Origin: an uncultured Sterolibacterium sp.
GTDB lineage: Bacteria; Pseudomonadota; Gammaproteobacteria; Burkholderiales; Rhodocyclaceae
Assembly (NCBI GenBank): GCA_903930535.1
Contig: CAIYYX010000204.1
Span: forward strand, 1 to 54,551
Reading direction: 5' to 3'
Length of the DNA stretch: 54,551 nucleotides
Position 1 is the stretch's first letter, and each line of letters begins with the position of its first letter. Shown one piece after another: positions 1 to 9,350 of the stretch. The notes beneath the pieces were generated by a model, which had not been told where the DNA came from, made no database searches, and saw only the letters and a program-made list of their open reading frames with translations. Made by a program: the position numbers and the translations under genes.

Positions 1-1830
1 CGAAGCACCCTCGGGAGCGGCCCCCTCCAGCCGGGGGGCGATGACGGCGACGTAATGGCGGGTTTCGGCCGGCAGCGGCCGGTGACGGCGCAGGCAGCTT
101 TCATAGCGGCCGGGGCCGGCATTGTAGGCGGCCACGGCGAGCACCGGCTGGTTGTCGAGGGAAGCCAGAACCATGCTCAGATAATGGGTGCCCAGGGTGA
201 CATTGGTGTTCATCTCGGCCACCTTGGCCGGCTGGTAGCTCTTCAGGCCGATCTTCTTCGCCACCCAGCGCGCCGTCTTCGGCATCAGCTGCATCAGGCC
301 TTTGGCGCCGACGGTGGACTTGGCATCCATGATGAAGCGGCTTTCCTGGCGCATCAGCCCATAGACCCAGCCATGATCAAGCGCGAGCCGATTGGCTTGC
401 GGGTCGACGAGGTCGCGGAACGGGGCAGGATAGCGCAGCGCGAAATCATGCTGCATCACCGTGCGCACGGAGGCGCTGATGGAACGATCCAGAACATTGC
501 TGTTGCGTGCAAGGCTCGCGGCGGCAAGCAATTGCCTGTCGCCCATGCCGCCCATGGCCCAGTTCCATTCGCGCACGCCTTCTGCGCGCATGTCGAGGCG
601 GATGAGCGCCAGGGACCGCTTCAGGCCAGGATTGGCAGAGGCTTCGGCCAGTTCTTCCGGAGTAAGGGCAAGGCTTGTTGGCGGCAGAAACAGGGGCCTG
701 CCCATCTCTTCGTCGGCGAGGCCGCTGTAGAAATTCGGCTGGCCGCCGATTTTTGCATAAAGCGCACTTGCCTCGTCGCGACCTCCATGGGCTGCCAGCG
801 CCCGCGCCAGCCAGTAGATCCAGTCGGGTTGGGCAGCCATCTGCGGCGGCATGCGCTCTATCGCCCGCTGCACCATGGGCCAGTCGTGAGCGCGCAGGGC
901 CGCGCGGGCCTGCCAGGCCAACTGGTTATCGGAAAGCGGTGCATCTTTCGCCTGCGCATACCAGGTCAGCGCTTCCGGCAGGTGGCTATACGCCGCCGCG
1001 CTGGCGATCTGCCCCCAGGCATAGCCGCGCTCGGCCTCGGAAAAGTTTCCTTCGATCTTCTGCCAGGCTTTCGCGGCCGCGGCCGGATCGGACTTCGCCA
1101 GCCTTTCCACGGCGAAGAGAGTCATCTCGCGGTTTACGCGGGATGCGAATCCACCGACAGCCCTGTCGAGAAAGCGCAGCGGCTTGGCGGCGATTTCGGC
1201 CAGTGTCTTAGCCGCTGGCATCTGATTGTCCGGCAGATGCAAGGACACCTTTATGGCCGCGGTGAGTTTCTTTTCCTCGAGCAGACGACGCATGCGCTCC
1301 CAGACATCATTGACACTGATGCGGCCGGAGGCAATCAGTTTCTCCATCAGTGGCCGGCAGGATTCCGCCAGATCGAGCGAGGAAAACCACAGCGGGCGCG
1401 CCTCTTCGAGTACCGTCAGATCCTGCTGTGCGACCAGCCTGGCCTGCATCGCATAACAGGAGATTTCCTGGTCAGGCTGCACCAGAAGCGGGTACTCGCG
1501 CTGGAAATCTTCCCAGCGCTGGCGCATGCCGAGTTTTTTCAACCACTCGCTGCGCAACTTCTCGGCGAGGTAGGCGCCCGACAGGCGGGACAGGAAGGCT
1601 GCGATCTCAACGCCAGCGCCCTCGTCCAGGCGCTGGCTCAACTGCCAGTATTCGACCCAGGGTTCAAGCTCATGCCTCTGGCTCCTCGCGCGCAAAGCGT
1701 CAAGCTGCTTGGCGAGCTTGGCCGACTGGCCGTTCCGGAACGCCTCACGCGCGGCGAGAACATTCTCGTCACCGGGCACCGCGGCGGCGAGCGGACAGAC
1801 GAACAACAATAGCCAAAGCCAGCACTTCAT
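1..1830 (-). CDS. slt: Soluble lytic murein transglycosylase, Slt70-type (C-terminus cut by window edge)
   Basis: Cleaves the MurNAc-GlcNAc bond of peptidoglycan, leaving 1,6-anhydro-MurNAc ends, in the periplasm. Reading the minus strand from the ATG at 1830 gives 610 codons with no stop before the window edge. It opens with a signal peptide (MKCWLWLLLFVCPLAAA). A long helical, superhelix-type region follows. The C-terminal SLT domain has the catalytic glutamate at residue 496 in RQESRF, then GLMQLMPKTA, MNTNVTLGTHYL and AAYNAGPGR. The catalytic position agrees with E. coli Slt70 precursor (about 505 from memory), so only a short tail is missing. It diverges from the folate gene, with about 40 bp between the starts. 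Confidence 0.93.
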   Translation of the reverse strand, partial: MKCWLWLLLFVCPLAAAVPGDENVLAAREAFRNGQSAKLAKQLDALRARSQRHELEPWVEYWQLSQRLDEGAGVEIAAFLSRLSGAYLAEKLRSEWLKKLGMRQRWEDFQREYPLLVQPDQEISCYAMQARLVAQQDLTVLEEARPLWFSSLDLAESCRPLMEKLIASGRISVNDVWERMRRLLEEKKLTAAIKVSLHLPDNQMPAAKTLAEIAAKPLRFLDRAVGGFASRVNREMTLFAVERLAKSDPAAAAKAWQKIEGNFSEAERGYAWGQIASAAAYSHLPEALTWYAQAKDAPLSDNQLAWQARAALRAHDWPMVQRAIERMPPQMAAQPDWIYWLARALAAHGGRDEASALYAKIGGQPNFYSGLADEEMGRPLFLPPTSLALTPEELAEASANPGLKRSLALIRLDMRAEGVREWNWAMGGMGDRQLLAAASLARNSNVLDRSISASVRTVMQHDFALRYPAPFRDLVDPQANRLALDHGWVYGLMRQESRFIMDAKSTVGAKGLMQLMPKTARWVAKKIGLKSYQPAKVAEMNTNVTLGTHYLSMVLASLDNQPVLAVAAYNAGPGRYESCLRRHRPLPAETRHYVAVIAPRLEGAAPEGAS

Positions 1831-1871
1831 GTGTAGAGTGGGAGATGATTCCTGTGGCTCAACAATAGCAC

Positions 1872-2507
1872 ATGTCTTATCCCCTCGATCCCAATGAAAT
1901 AGGCATGAATCATGCCGCTACTTTTGCCACCACGCGAACCGCTCTGCGCCGCGAAAAGATTGCGGCGCGTGAAGCGTTAAGCGCTGCCCAGCATGCACGG
2001 CGCTCGGCCGCGCTGGAGGCACATCTCACCGACCTCCTGCGGCGCTGCCCGCCGCGGGTGCTAGGATTCTGCTGGCCTTATCGCGCCGAGTTCGATTGCC
2101 GGCCGCTGGTCAGGCAATTGATCGCAGCAGGCATCCGCGCCTGCCTGCCCATGGTGAAAAGCGAAGATGCGGCGATGGATTTCCGCGAATGGCGGCCTGA
2201 GAGCATCATGGCCACCGACCGCCACGGCATCCCTTTTCCTGCCGCAGGAAGTATGCTCGACCCGGACATGATCTTGATTCCGGTCAATGCCTTCGATGGC
2301 AAAGGGTTTCGCATCGGCTACGGCAGCGGTTATTTCGACCGCACCCTGGCCAGCCGCTTGCCGCCTCCGCTGTCCATAGGCATCGGCTTCGAACTGGCGC
2401 GGGTCGCCAGCATTTACCCAGAGGTCCACGACATTCCGCTCGATGCCGTGGTCACAGAAGCCGGTCTGGAACTGTTCTCGGACCGCCTGTCTGTTCGCCC
2501 CGAATAG
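1872..2507 (+). CDS. ygfA: 5-formyltetrahydrofolate cyclo-ligase (MTHFS)
   Basis: Converts 5-formyl-THF to 5,10-methenyl-THF using ATP, returning stored folate to one-carbon metabolism in the cytoplasm. The 211-residue frame has the family pattern: an N-terminal basic helix (TALRREKIAAREAL), a central CLPMVK segment, and the nucleotide/folate-binding loop FRIGYGSGYFDR at about residues 146-157. The C-terminal DIPLDAVVTE strand is also typical. An in-frame ATG at 1905 (residue 12) fits the family's usual N-terminus about as well as 1872. In many proteobacteria 6S RNA precedes this gene, but the 41 bp before it, up to slt, are too short to hold one. Confidence 0.93.
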   Translation: MSYPLDPNEIGMNHAATFATTRTALRREKIAAREALSAAQHARRSAALEAHLTDLLRRCPPRVLGFCWPYRAEFDCRPLVRQLIAAGIRACLPMVKSEDAAMDFREWRPESIMATDRHGIPFPAAGSMLDPDMILIPVNAFDGKGFRIGYGSGYFDRTLASRLPPPLSIGIGFELARVASIYPEVHDIPLDAVVTEAGLELFSDRLSVRPE

Positions 2508-2590
2508 CCTCATACCCGGTTAAAATAGGCGCTTATTTGATTAAGCTCTCCGGTATATTGAAATATCGTAGCAATGATTTAGGCGACACC

Positions 2591-3781
2591 ATGGTTCATT
2601 CCACGTCACCCGTTTTTCCGCTACTCACGCTCCTGCCGGTCACCGACAGCCGTCATGCCTGGTCGGCGCTGATCCTGGCCTTGGATGCCCGCGCCGATGG
2701 CGACTTCCTGGTGAAAGTCTTCGGCGAACTCGGGCTGGCTCAGGCGCTGGGCGCGCTGACCTGCATCGTGCCGCTCCAAAACCCTTCCGCCTTGGACGAC
2801 AATCATGCCCTGGCACTGCCGGCCGAGAGCATCGCCCTGCTGATTCCGCAGGAACTCTGCACAGACCCGGCCTCCAGAATGGAATTCGAGCGGCTCAAAG
2901 GCCACGGCTTCCGTCTGATGGCCGATGGCGTGCCGGACAACGGCCAGACCCTCGCCGGCGGCATTGGCGCAGTCTCTTCGGGCCGGGTCTCAGGCCAAGT
3001 CGTCCCCTTGTCATCGGTACTCTCCCATCTGCCCGGTCCGCATCTGGCCACAGGCGTAGACTCGTCCTCCGGTTTCGCGCAATGCCACAGTGCCGGCTAT
3101 GGCTGGTTCGCCGGCGACTACCCGCTTCATCCCGAACATGGCGCGGCGCAGCAGGATATCAACTCGCGCATGCTGTTGCTCAAGCTGCTCGGCATGGTGA
3201 CTTCGGACACCCATACTCACGACATTGAGATGTTGCTGAAGCAGGACCCCTCCCTTTCCTATCATTTGCTCAAGCTGGTGAATTCCGTGAGTTTCTCCCT
3301 CACCACCAAGATCACCAGTTTCGGTTACGCCATCACCCTCCTGGGACGCCGCCAGATGCAGCGCTGGCTGCAACTCCTGCTCTATGCCCAGCAGACGAGT
3401 GGCGGCGGCATGAGTCCCCTCTTGGCGCGGGCGGCGCTGCGCGGAAGCCTGATGGAAGCGCTTTGCCAGAAGATAGGCGGCGGTCGAGATGACCAGGAGC
3501 ACGCCTTCATGGCCGGCATATTCTCGCTGCTGGGCGCACTGTTCGGCATTCCTCTGGCGCAGATCGTCACGCCGCTGCATCTCGCCGACGAAGTGGAGGA
3601 TGCCCTCCTGGAGGGCAGCGGCTGGCTGGGCAGACTGCTCAGTATCGTCGAGCAATCCGAGCGCGCACCCACCCCCTCCCTGGACGAACAATTGACGGCA
3701 AACTTGCTAACGCCCGAGAGCTATTGCCAGGCCCAGGTGCAGGCCTGTCAATGGGCCATACAGGTGAGCGGGGAAACATGA
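2591..3781 (+). CDS. Degenerate-EAL plus HDOD domain signalling protein
   Basis: Probable signalling or scaffold protein of 396 residues. The C-terminal half (about residues 190-340) is an HDOD domain: RMLLLKLLGM, then DPSLSYHLLKLVNS, the ITSFGYAITLLGRRQMQRWL helices and EHAFMAGIFSLLG. HDOD domains are related to HD phosphohydrolases but lack the metal site. The N-terminal half resembles an EAL fold (LPAESIALLIPQEL, RLKGHGFRLMADGV) without the catalytic EAL, metal-binding or DDFGTG motifs, as in YuxH-type proteins. The ATG at 2591 is preferred over an upstream TTG at 2537. The stop overlaps the start of the next gene as ATGA, so the two are probably translationally coupled and work in one c-di-GMP circuit (inference). 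Confidence 0.8.
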   Translation: MVHSTSPVFPLLTLLPVTDSRHAWSALILALDARADGDFLVKVFGELGLAQALGALTCIVPLQNPSALDDNHALALPAESIALLIPQELCTDPASRMEFERLKGHGFRLMADGVPDNGQTLAGGIGAVSSGRVSGQVVPLSSVLSHLPGPHLATGVDSSSGFAQCHSAGYGWFAGDYPLHPEHGAAQQDINSRMLLLKLLGMVTSDTHTHDIEMLLKQDPSLSYHLLKLVNSVSFSLTTKITSFGYAITLLGRRQMQRWLQLLLYAQQTSGGGMSPLLARAALRGSLMEALCQKIGGGRDDQEHAFMAGIFSLLGALFGIPLAQIVTPLHLADEVEDALLEGSGWLGRLLSIVEQSERAPTPSLDEQLTANLLTPESYCQAQVQACQWAIQVSGET

Positions 3782-6171
3782 GCGGCAAAGAACACGATCA
3801 AACCCAAGCCGCCATAGCAGAACTGGCCGAAGCGGCCCTGGTACGCGACCTCGCGGCGATGAGCAGAATCGTTCGCGGCCTTCTGGAAAGCCCGCAGGGA
3901 GGGTTTGTCGCGACAGGGGCCGAATCGTCGGGCGGGGAAATCCAACAGGAGGTAGCGCACGAAGGCAGCGCTTACGGCCAGTTCTCCCTGGCCGGACGCA
4001 TCGGCGGCTATGGCGTGGCACAAAGAGAGCAGCTCTCCTCGCTGGCCGACCTGAGCGGCAAGCTGCTGCACATCCACGCCATCTCGGAGAGACGTACCCA
4101 GGAACTGGGCCAGGCCGAAGCGCAAAATCTCCGCCAGGCCCAGATCCTGGATCAGATCCATGACTCGGTCATCATCATGGATCTGGCAGGCTATATCACG
4201 AGCTGGAACAAGGGTGCAGAGCGGCTGTTTGGCTACACCGCTGAAGAGGCCATTGGGCGCAACATTCTGCTCCTCTATGTCGATGAGAGCGAAGACGACA
4301 TTCAGTTTCGCGACGCCTTTCTCGAGAGCGGCGGGCGCGAAATGGAGGTGCGCCGCCGCCGCAAGTCAGGCGAGATCTTCTGGGCCAGCCTTCTGCTGTC
4401 CCTGATGCGCGATGCCCAGGGCAAGCCTATCGGCCTCATAGGTTATCTCAGCGACATCACCGAGCGTCTCGAGGCGGCGGAAAAGCTGCGCCTGCATGCG
4501 CGCATTTTCGAGCATAGCGAGGAAGGCATCGTCATCACCGACGCCGAGCAGGGCATCGTCTCGGTTAACCAGGCCTTCTGTCAAATCACGGGGTTCCAGG
4601 AGGAGGAAGCACTGGGCAAGCCTGCGCGCATGTTCGACGCCGGTCACGACGAGGACTTTTACCAGCGCATGTGGGAGACAGTCCATGCCACCGGCACCTG
4701 GCACGGGGAGATGTCAGGGCAGAAAAAAAACGGTGCGAGCTTCCCGAAGTGGGCTTCTGTCAGTGTGATGAAGAACGCCTCGGGCAAGGTCACTCACTAT
4801 TTCTCCATTTTCAGCGACATCAGCGAAAGAAAACGCGCCGAGGCGCGCATCCACCACCTCGCCTATTACGACGCCCTGACGGGCCTGCCCAACCGCAGCC
4901 TGCTGCACAAGCTGCTCGGCCAGGCCCTGACAAAGTCTGAGCGCGACAAATCCCACGGCGCCCTGCTGTTCATCGACTTGAACCGCTTCAAACCGATCAA
5001 CGACACCCTCGGACACAATGTCGGCGACCGCCTCCTGCAACTGGTCGCCGAGCGCTTCCGCAAGACCCTGCGCGACGAGGACGTGGTGGCCAGGCTGGGG
5101 GGAGACGAATTCGTCGCCGCACTGTTCGATATCGCCCAGCGCGAGCACGCCGGCACTGTCGCCCAGAAGCTCCTGGCGGCGCTGGAAGACCCCTTCTTGG
5201 TCGGCGGCAACGAACTCACCCTCGGAGCAAGCATAGGCATCAGCGTCTTTCCCGATGACGGCCAGGACACCCAGACCTTGCTGCGCTTTGCCGATGTCGC
5301 CATGTACCGCGCCAAGCAGGCCAGCCATGACAGCTACATGTTCTACAGCGAGGAGATGAACGCCCGCGCGGTCAACCGGCTGAAGATCGAGAACGGTCTG
5401 CGCCAGGCGCTGGAACGCGGCGAACTGCTGCTCCATTACCAGCCCAAGCTGGACATTGCCAGCGGCGCCATCACAGGCGCCGAGGCGCTGCTGCGCTGGC
5501 GCCACCCCGAGGAGGGAATGATCCCTCCCGGGGATTTCATCCCGGTGGCCGAGGAGAGCGGCCTCATCGTTGCCATTGGCGCCTGGGTATTGGAGGAGGC
5601 CTGCGCCCAGGCACTGGCCTGGCGGCAGGCGGGGCTGATGCCGCTGAAGATGGCGGTGAATATCACGGCCCGCCAGTTCACCGCCAAGCTGCCGCATATC
5701 GTGGCCGCATTGCTTGCCCGCAAAGGCCTGCCCCCCGACTGCCTGGAACTGGAACTGACAGAGAGCATGCTGATGCATAGCACGGAAGGCGTCATCACCA
5801 TGATGCACGAACTGCATGCGATGGGGATCACGCTCTCTCTCGACGATTTCGGCACGGGCTTCTCCAGCCTGTCCTATCTCAAGCGCTTCCCCATAGACAC
5901 GCTGAAAATAGACCATTCCTTCGTAAAAGGCATTCCGAATGACCCCAGCGATTGCGCCATCGCCGGCGCCATCATCAGCATGGCCAAGCTGCTCGGGCAC
6001 AAGGTGATCGCCGAAGGCGTGGAAAACGCAGACCAGCTCGCCTTCCTGAAAAGCCTGGGCTGCAACGAAATCCAGGGCTATCTGTTCTCTCCCGCGGTGC
6101 CGCCGGAGCAGTTCGCGCAAATGCTGAAGAATGACCTGCGCTTGGCTAGCCTGCAACCTCCGCTATTCTAG
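3778..6171 (+). CDS. PAS-PAS-GGDEF-EAL cyclic-di-GMP turnover protein
   Basis: Makes and/or degrades c-di-GMP in response to a PAS-sensed signal. The 797-residue product has an N-terminal helical region (1-115), PAS domains at about 120-232 and 240-352, GGDEF at about 356-515 and EAL at about 540-785. The cyclase motif is intact (RLGGDEF, 441-445) and an RxxD inhibitory site (RDED, 432-435) precedes it. The EAL side is also intact: EALLRW (569-571), ELELTESMLM, DDFGTGFSS, KIDHSFVKGI and AEGVE. No transmembrane segment is evident, so it is probably cytoplasmic. The ATG at 3778 overlaps the upstream TGA (ATGA) and is chosen over a TTG at 3724. The 3' end overlaps the convergent aminotransferase gene by 26 bp. 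Confidence 0.93.
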   Translation: MSGKEHDQTQAAIAELAEAALVRDLAAMSRIVRGLLESPQGGFVATGAESSGGEIQQEVAHEGSAYGQFSLAGRIGGYGVAQREQLSSLADLSGKLLHIHAISERRTQELGQAEAQNLRQAQILDQIHDSVIIMDLAGYITSWNKGAERLFGYTAEEAIGRNILLLYVDESEDDIQFRDAFLESGGREMEVRRRRKSGEIFWASLLLSLMRDAQGKPIGLIGYLSDITERLEAAEKLRLHARIFEHSEEGIVITDAEQGIVSVNQAFCQITGFQEEEALGKPARMFDAGHDEDFYQRMWETVHATGTWHGEMSGQKKNGASFPKWASVSVMKNASGKVTHYFSIFSDISERKRAEARIHHLAYYDALTGLPNRSLLHKLLGQALTKSERDKSHGALLFIDLNRFKPINDTLGHNVGDRLLQLVAERFRKTLRDEDVVARLGGDEFVAALFDIAQREHAGTVAQKLLAALEDPFLVGGNELTLGASIGISVFPDDGQDTQTLLRFADVAMYRAKQASHDSYMFYSEEMNARAVNRLKIENGLRQALERGELLLHYQPKLDIASGAITGAEALLRWRHPEEGMIPPGDFIPVAEESGLIVAIGAWVLEEACAQALAWRQAGLMPLKMAVNITARQFTAKLPHIVAALLARKGLPPDCLELELTESMLMHSTEGVITMMHELHAMGITLSLDDFGTGFSSLSYLKRFPIDTLKIDHSFVKGIPNDPSDCAIAGAIISMAKLLGHKVIAEGVENADQLAFLKSLGCNEIQGYLFSPAVPPEQFAQMLKNDLRLASLQPPLF

Positions 6172-7297
6172 CAAGAGCTGCATCCAGGGTTGCCCGCGGA
6201 CAAGCGAAATTGAGACGAACGAAACTGCGGTAGGCATCGCCGCCGAAGTCCCTGCCTTGTGAAAGCCCGACCCCGGCGGCAGCAAACCCGGAGGCCGGAT
6301 GAGCGCGGAGTTCCTGCGGTTTTCTCACCTCTATCCAGGCCAGATAGGTCGCCTCGACATGAGCAAGGGAGAGGCCAGGCAGTTTGGCGACAGCGGCTTC
6401 GACGCAGTCGCGATTTCCCCGCAGATAGCTTATGAGCGCCCTATGCCAGGCGCCGCCATGGCGGTAGGCGGCCTCGGTGGCGGCCAGACCCAACACATTG
6501 ACGTGCGGAACGATGCCCTGCATGGCTGCGAGAAAGGAACGCCGCAACGTGGCATCGGGAATCACGGCGAAGGCACAGCCCAGTCCGGGAATATTGAAAG
6601 TCTTGGAAGGCGCCATCAGCGTGATGCTGCGCTTGGCTGCTTCCGCTCCCAGCGCGGCGAAGGGCATATGGCGCAGCCCGAGTTCGAGCACCAGGCCGCA
6701 GTGGATTTCGTCCGAGCAGACAATGAGGTCGTGACGCTCCGCGATGGCTGCGATTTCGCGCAGTTCGTCCTCGCGCCAGACCCGCCCGACAGGATTGTGC
6801 GGATGGCAGAGCAGAAACAGCTTCGTGTCAGGCGTCAGGGCGGTCTCGACCGCCTCGAAATCCCATTCCCAGCGGCCGTCCACTCGTTCGAGCGGCGCGG
6901 TAACCGTCCGCCTATGGTCGTTTCTCGGTGCCGAAAGAAATGGCGGGTAAATCGGCGTACTGGTGAATACCGCGCTGCCGGGTTCGCCGACGGCGCGGCA
7001 GGCGACATTGAGGCCGGTCACCAGCCCCGGCAGCCACACCAGAGCATCGGCTTCGATGCGCCAGTCATATTCTTCAAACAGGTGCTCCTGCACCGCCTCG
7101 ACCAGGGACGGCCAGGGCTCCGCATAACCGAAGACGCCATGATCGACGCGACGACGCAAGGCCTCGATCACGGCCGGCGGCGCCGCGAAGTCCATATCCG
7201 CCACCCAAAGCGGCAGGACATCGCGGCCGGCATAGCGATTCCACTTGACCGAGTCGCCGCCGCTGCGGTCTATGAGTCGGTCGAAGTCGAAGCTCAT
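6146..7297 (-). CDS. PLP-dependent aminotransferase / cystathionine beta-lyase, MalY-PatB type
   Basis: Fold-type I PLP enzyme of 383 residues. MalY/PatB members cleave cystathionine or other C-S bonds; some are aminotransferases. Family marks are the N-terminal VKWNRYAGRDVLPLWVADMD, FTSTPIYPPFL, the CHPHNPVGRVW loop, SDEIHCGL, and SKTFNIPGL, which carries the PLP-binding lysine (K232). Length is normal for the family (about 390). It shares its strand with ilvA, whose stop lies 17 bp upstream of this start, so co-transcription is likely. A role in methionine or cysteine sulfur handling is plausible, but the substrate cannot be read from sequence. Confidence 0.88.
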   Translation of the reverse strand: MSFDFDRLIDRSGGDSVKWNRYAGRDVLPLWVADMDFAAPPAVIEALRRRVDHGVFGYAEPWPSLVEAVQEHLFEEYDWRIEADALVWLPGLVTGLNVACRAVGEPGSAVFTSTPIYPPFLSAPRNDHRRTVTAPLERVDGRWEWDFEAVETALTPDTKLFLLCHPHNPVGRVWREDELREIAAIAERHDLIVCSDEIHCGLVLELGLRHMPFAALGAEAAKRSITLMAPSKTFNIPGLGCAFAVIPDATLRRSFLAAMQGIVPHVNVLGLAATEAAYRHGGAWHRALISYLRGNRDCVEAAVAKLPGLSLAHVEATYLAWIEVRKPQELRAHPASGFAAAGVGLSQGRDFGGDAYRSFVRLNFACPRATLDAALARIAEVAG

Positions 7298-7313
7298 CGC
7301 CGGACAAGCATTC

Positions 7314-8837
7314 TCAACCGAGGAAAAGTTTGTAGGCCGGGTTTGCGCTCTCGTCCCAGCACTGGTAGCCCAGGTTCTTCAGGAAAGTTCGGAACTCCTT
7401 CATCTCCCTGGGCGGCACCTGCATGCCGACCAGGACGCGGGCATAGTCGGCGCCGTGGTTGCGGTAATGGAACAGCGAGATATTCCAGCCGGCGCTCATG
7501 CTCTCGAGAAAACGCATCAGCGCGCCTGGCCGCTCGGGGAACTCGAAGCGGTAGAGCAGCTCGTTCTTGACCTGCGGCGCATGGCCGCCGACCATGTGGC
7601 GCACATGCAGCTTGGCCATCTCGTCATCGGTCAGGTCGAGCGTCGCCAGGCCATGCTTTTTCAGCGACTCGACCAGCTTCAATGACTCGGCGCGGCTGCC
7701 GACCTGAACGCCGGCGAAGACATGGGCCTCCTTGGCATCCGAGAAGCGGTAGTTGAACTCGGTGATGCTGCGGCTGCCGATCAGGTCGCAGAATCTCTTG
7801 AAGCTGCCCGGCTGCTCGGGGATGGTCACCGCCAGCACCGCCTCGCGCGCCTCGCCGATTTCGGCGCGCTCGGCGACGAAGCGCAGGCGGTCGAAGTTCA
7901 TGTTCGCGCCCGAGGCCACGGCAACAAACGTCTGGTTCTTCTGCTTATGACGCCGGGCGTACTCCTTGGCGCCGGCGATGGCCAGAGCGCCAGCCGGCTC
8001 GAGGATGGAGCGCGTGTCCTCGAACACATCCTTGATCGCGGCGCAGATGGCATCGGTATCGACGAGAATCATTTCGTCGACATATTCCTGGCAGAGGCGG
8101 AAGGTTTCCTGACCGACATATTTCACTGCAGCGCCGTCTGCGAACAGGCCGACGCTGTCGAGCTTGATGCGCCGGCCGGCGGCGAGAGAGCGCGCCATGG
8201 CGTCGGCATCCGTCGCCTCGACGCCGATGATTTTGGTCTGTGGCCGCAACCTCTTGATGTAGGCGGCCACGCCCGAGATCAAGCCGCCGCCGCCGACACA
8301 GCAGAACACCGCGTCTATGGGATCGGCATGCTGGCGCAGGATCTCCATGCCAATCGTGCCCTGCCCGGCGATGATGTCGGGATCGTCATAGGGATGGACA
8401 AAGGTTAGCTTCTGCTTCTTCTCCAGCAGCAGGGCATGGGCATAGGCTTCGTCGAAGGAGTCGCCCGCCAACACCACTTCTGCGCCGCGCAGCTTCACCG
8501 CATTGATCTTGATCAGCGGCGTGGTCACGGGCATCACGATCACCGCGCGGCAGCCGAGCTTCTGCGCAGAGAGGGCCACGCCCTGGGCATGGTTGCCGGC
8601 CGAGGCGGTGATGACCCCGTGCTTCCTCTGCGCCGGGGTCAGGCGAACCATTTTATTGTAGGCACCTCGCAGCTTGAAGGAGAAAACAGGCTGCATGTCC
8701 TCGCGCTTCAGCCAGATACGGTTACCGGATCGGGCTGAGAGGTTGGGTGCGAGTTCGAGAGGCGTCTCGATGGCCACATCATAGACGCGGGCGTTGAGGA
8801 TCTTCTCTAGATAATCGGGAAAATGTTCGGAAGCCAT
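7314..8837 (-). CDS. ilvA: Threonine ammonia-lyase, biosynthetic, with two ACT-like domains
   Basis: Deaminates threonine to 2-oxobutyrate, the committed step of isoleucine synthesis, in the cytoplasm. The 507-residue product has the type II PLP fold with SFKLRGAYNKM (PLP lysine K55), TASAGNHAQGVA and the phosphate-binding glycine loop CVGGGGLISG. Two C-terminal regulatory ACT-like repeats follow (about 340-500; AVTIPEQPGSFKRF and RFEFPERPGALMRF). Two repeats suggest the isoleucine-inhibited, valine-activated biosynthetic enzyme rather than the catabolic TdcB type. The ATG at 8837 is chosen because MASEHFPDYLEKIL matches the family N-terminus; the frame stays open to 8903. Confidence 0.95.
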   Translation of the reverse strand: MASEHFPDYLEKILNARVYDVAIETPLELAPNLSARSGNRIWLKREDMQPVFSFKLRGAYNKMVRLTPAQRKHGVITASAGNHAQGVALSAQKLGCRAVIVMPVTTPLIKINAVKLRGAEVVLAGDSFDEAYAHALLLEKKQKLTFVHPYDDPDIIAGQGTIGMEILRQHADPIDAVFCCVGGGGLISGVAAYIKRLRPQTKIIGVEATDADAMARSLAAGRRIKLDSVGLFADGAAVKYVGQETFRLCQEYVDEMILVDTDAICAAIKDVFEDTRSILEPAGALAIAGAKEYARRHKQKNQTFVAVASGANMNFDRLRFVAERAEIGEAREAVLAVTIPEQPGSFKRFCDLIGSRSITEFNYRFSDAKEAHVFAGVQVGSRAESLKLVESLKKHGLATLDLTDDEMAKLHVRHMVGGHAPQVKNELLYRFEFPERPGALMRFLESMSAGWNISLFHYRNHGADYARVLVGMQVPPREMKEFRTFLKNLGYQCWDESANPAYKLFLG

Positions 8838-8924
8838 GGCGTCGCGGAGCATAGTAGCGGAAGCAGGAAGCGTAGCGTAGCAGGGTGCGGCGGAATCGGG
8901 CAAGCCTCAAGGTAATATGTCCGC

Positions 8925-9350
8925 ATGGAATACCTTTTTTCCGCCGATGGCAGTTTGCTGGGTCTTTTCGTCTCCAGTTTCCTCGCCGCCACATTGCTGC
9001 CCGGCGGCTCGGAGGCTGTGCTGTTCGCCGTGGTGCGACTGCACCCCGAGCAGACGACCGCTGCACTCCTGCTTGCCACAGCGGGCAATACCCTGGGCGG
9101 CATGAGCACCTATCTGCTGGCGCGCCTGCTGCCGCAGAAGGGGCTGGAACAGCGACTGGCGCCGCGCCTGCCGGTGATTCACCGCTTTGGCACAGCGACG
9201 CTGCTTTTCGCCTGGGCGCCGGTCATAGGCGACGTGCTGTGCGCCGCGGCCGGCTGGCTGCGGCTTAACTGGCTGCAGAGCATGCTCTTCATGGCCCTGG
9301 GGAAATTCGGTCGCTATGTCCTGGTTGTCGTCGGCACAAGCTTGGCTTGA
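8925..9350 (+). CDS. YqaA-type (DedA-like) small inner-membrane protein
   Basis: Predicted integral inner-membrane protein of 141 residues. It has the YqaA arrangement: a short N-terminal segment, then hydrophobic GLFVSSFLAATLLPGGSEAV with the re-entrant-like F-x-x-ATLLPGGSE motif, TAGNTLGGMSTYLLARLLP, and a C-terminal ALGKFGRYVLVVV segment. YqaA is related to the DedA/VTT superfamily, whose members move lipids across membranes; the role of YqaA itself is not settled. It diverges from ilvA. Its 3' end overlaps the convergent MATE gene by 37 bp. Confidence 0.8.
   Translation: MEYLFSADGSLLGLFVSSFLAATLLPGGSEAVLFAVVRLHPEQTTAALLLATAGNTLGGMSTYLLARLLPQKGLEQRLAPRLPVIHRFGTATLLFAWAPVIGDVLCAAAGWLRLNWLQSMLFMALGKFGRYVLVVVGTSLA

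Noticed and set aside
55-1812. Open frame of 585 codons on the plus strand
   Set aside because: It lies antisense to slt, whose minus-strand product shows a signal peptide and a complete catalytic motif set; the plus-strand product has no recognisable motif and is a high-GC shadow.
4714-6156. Open frame of 480 codons on the minus strand
   Set aside because: It is antisense to the GGDEF-EAL coding region with intact domain motifs.
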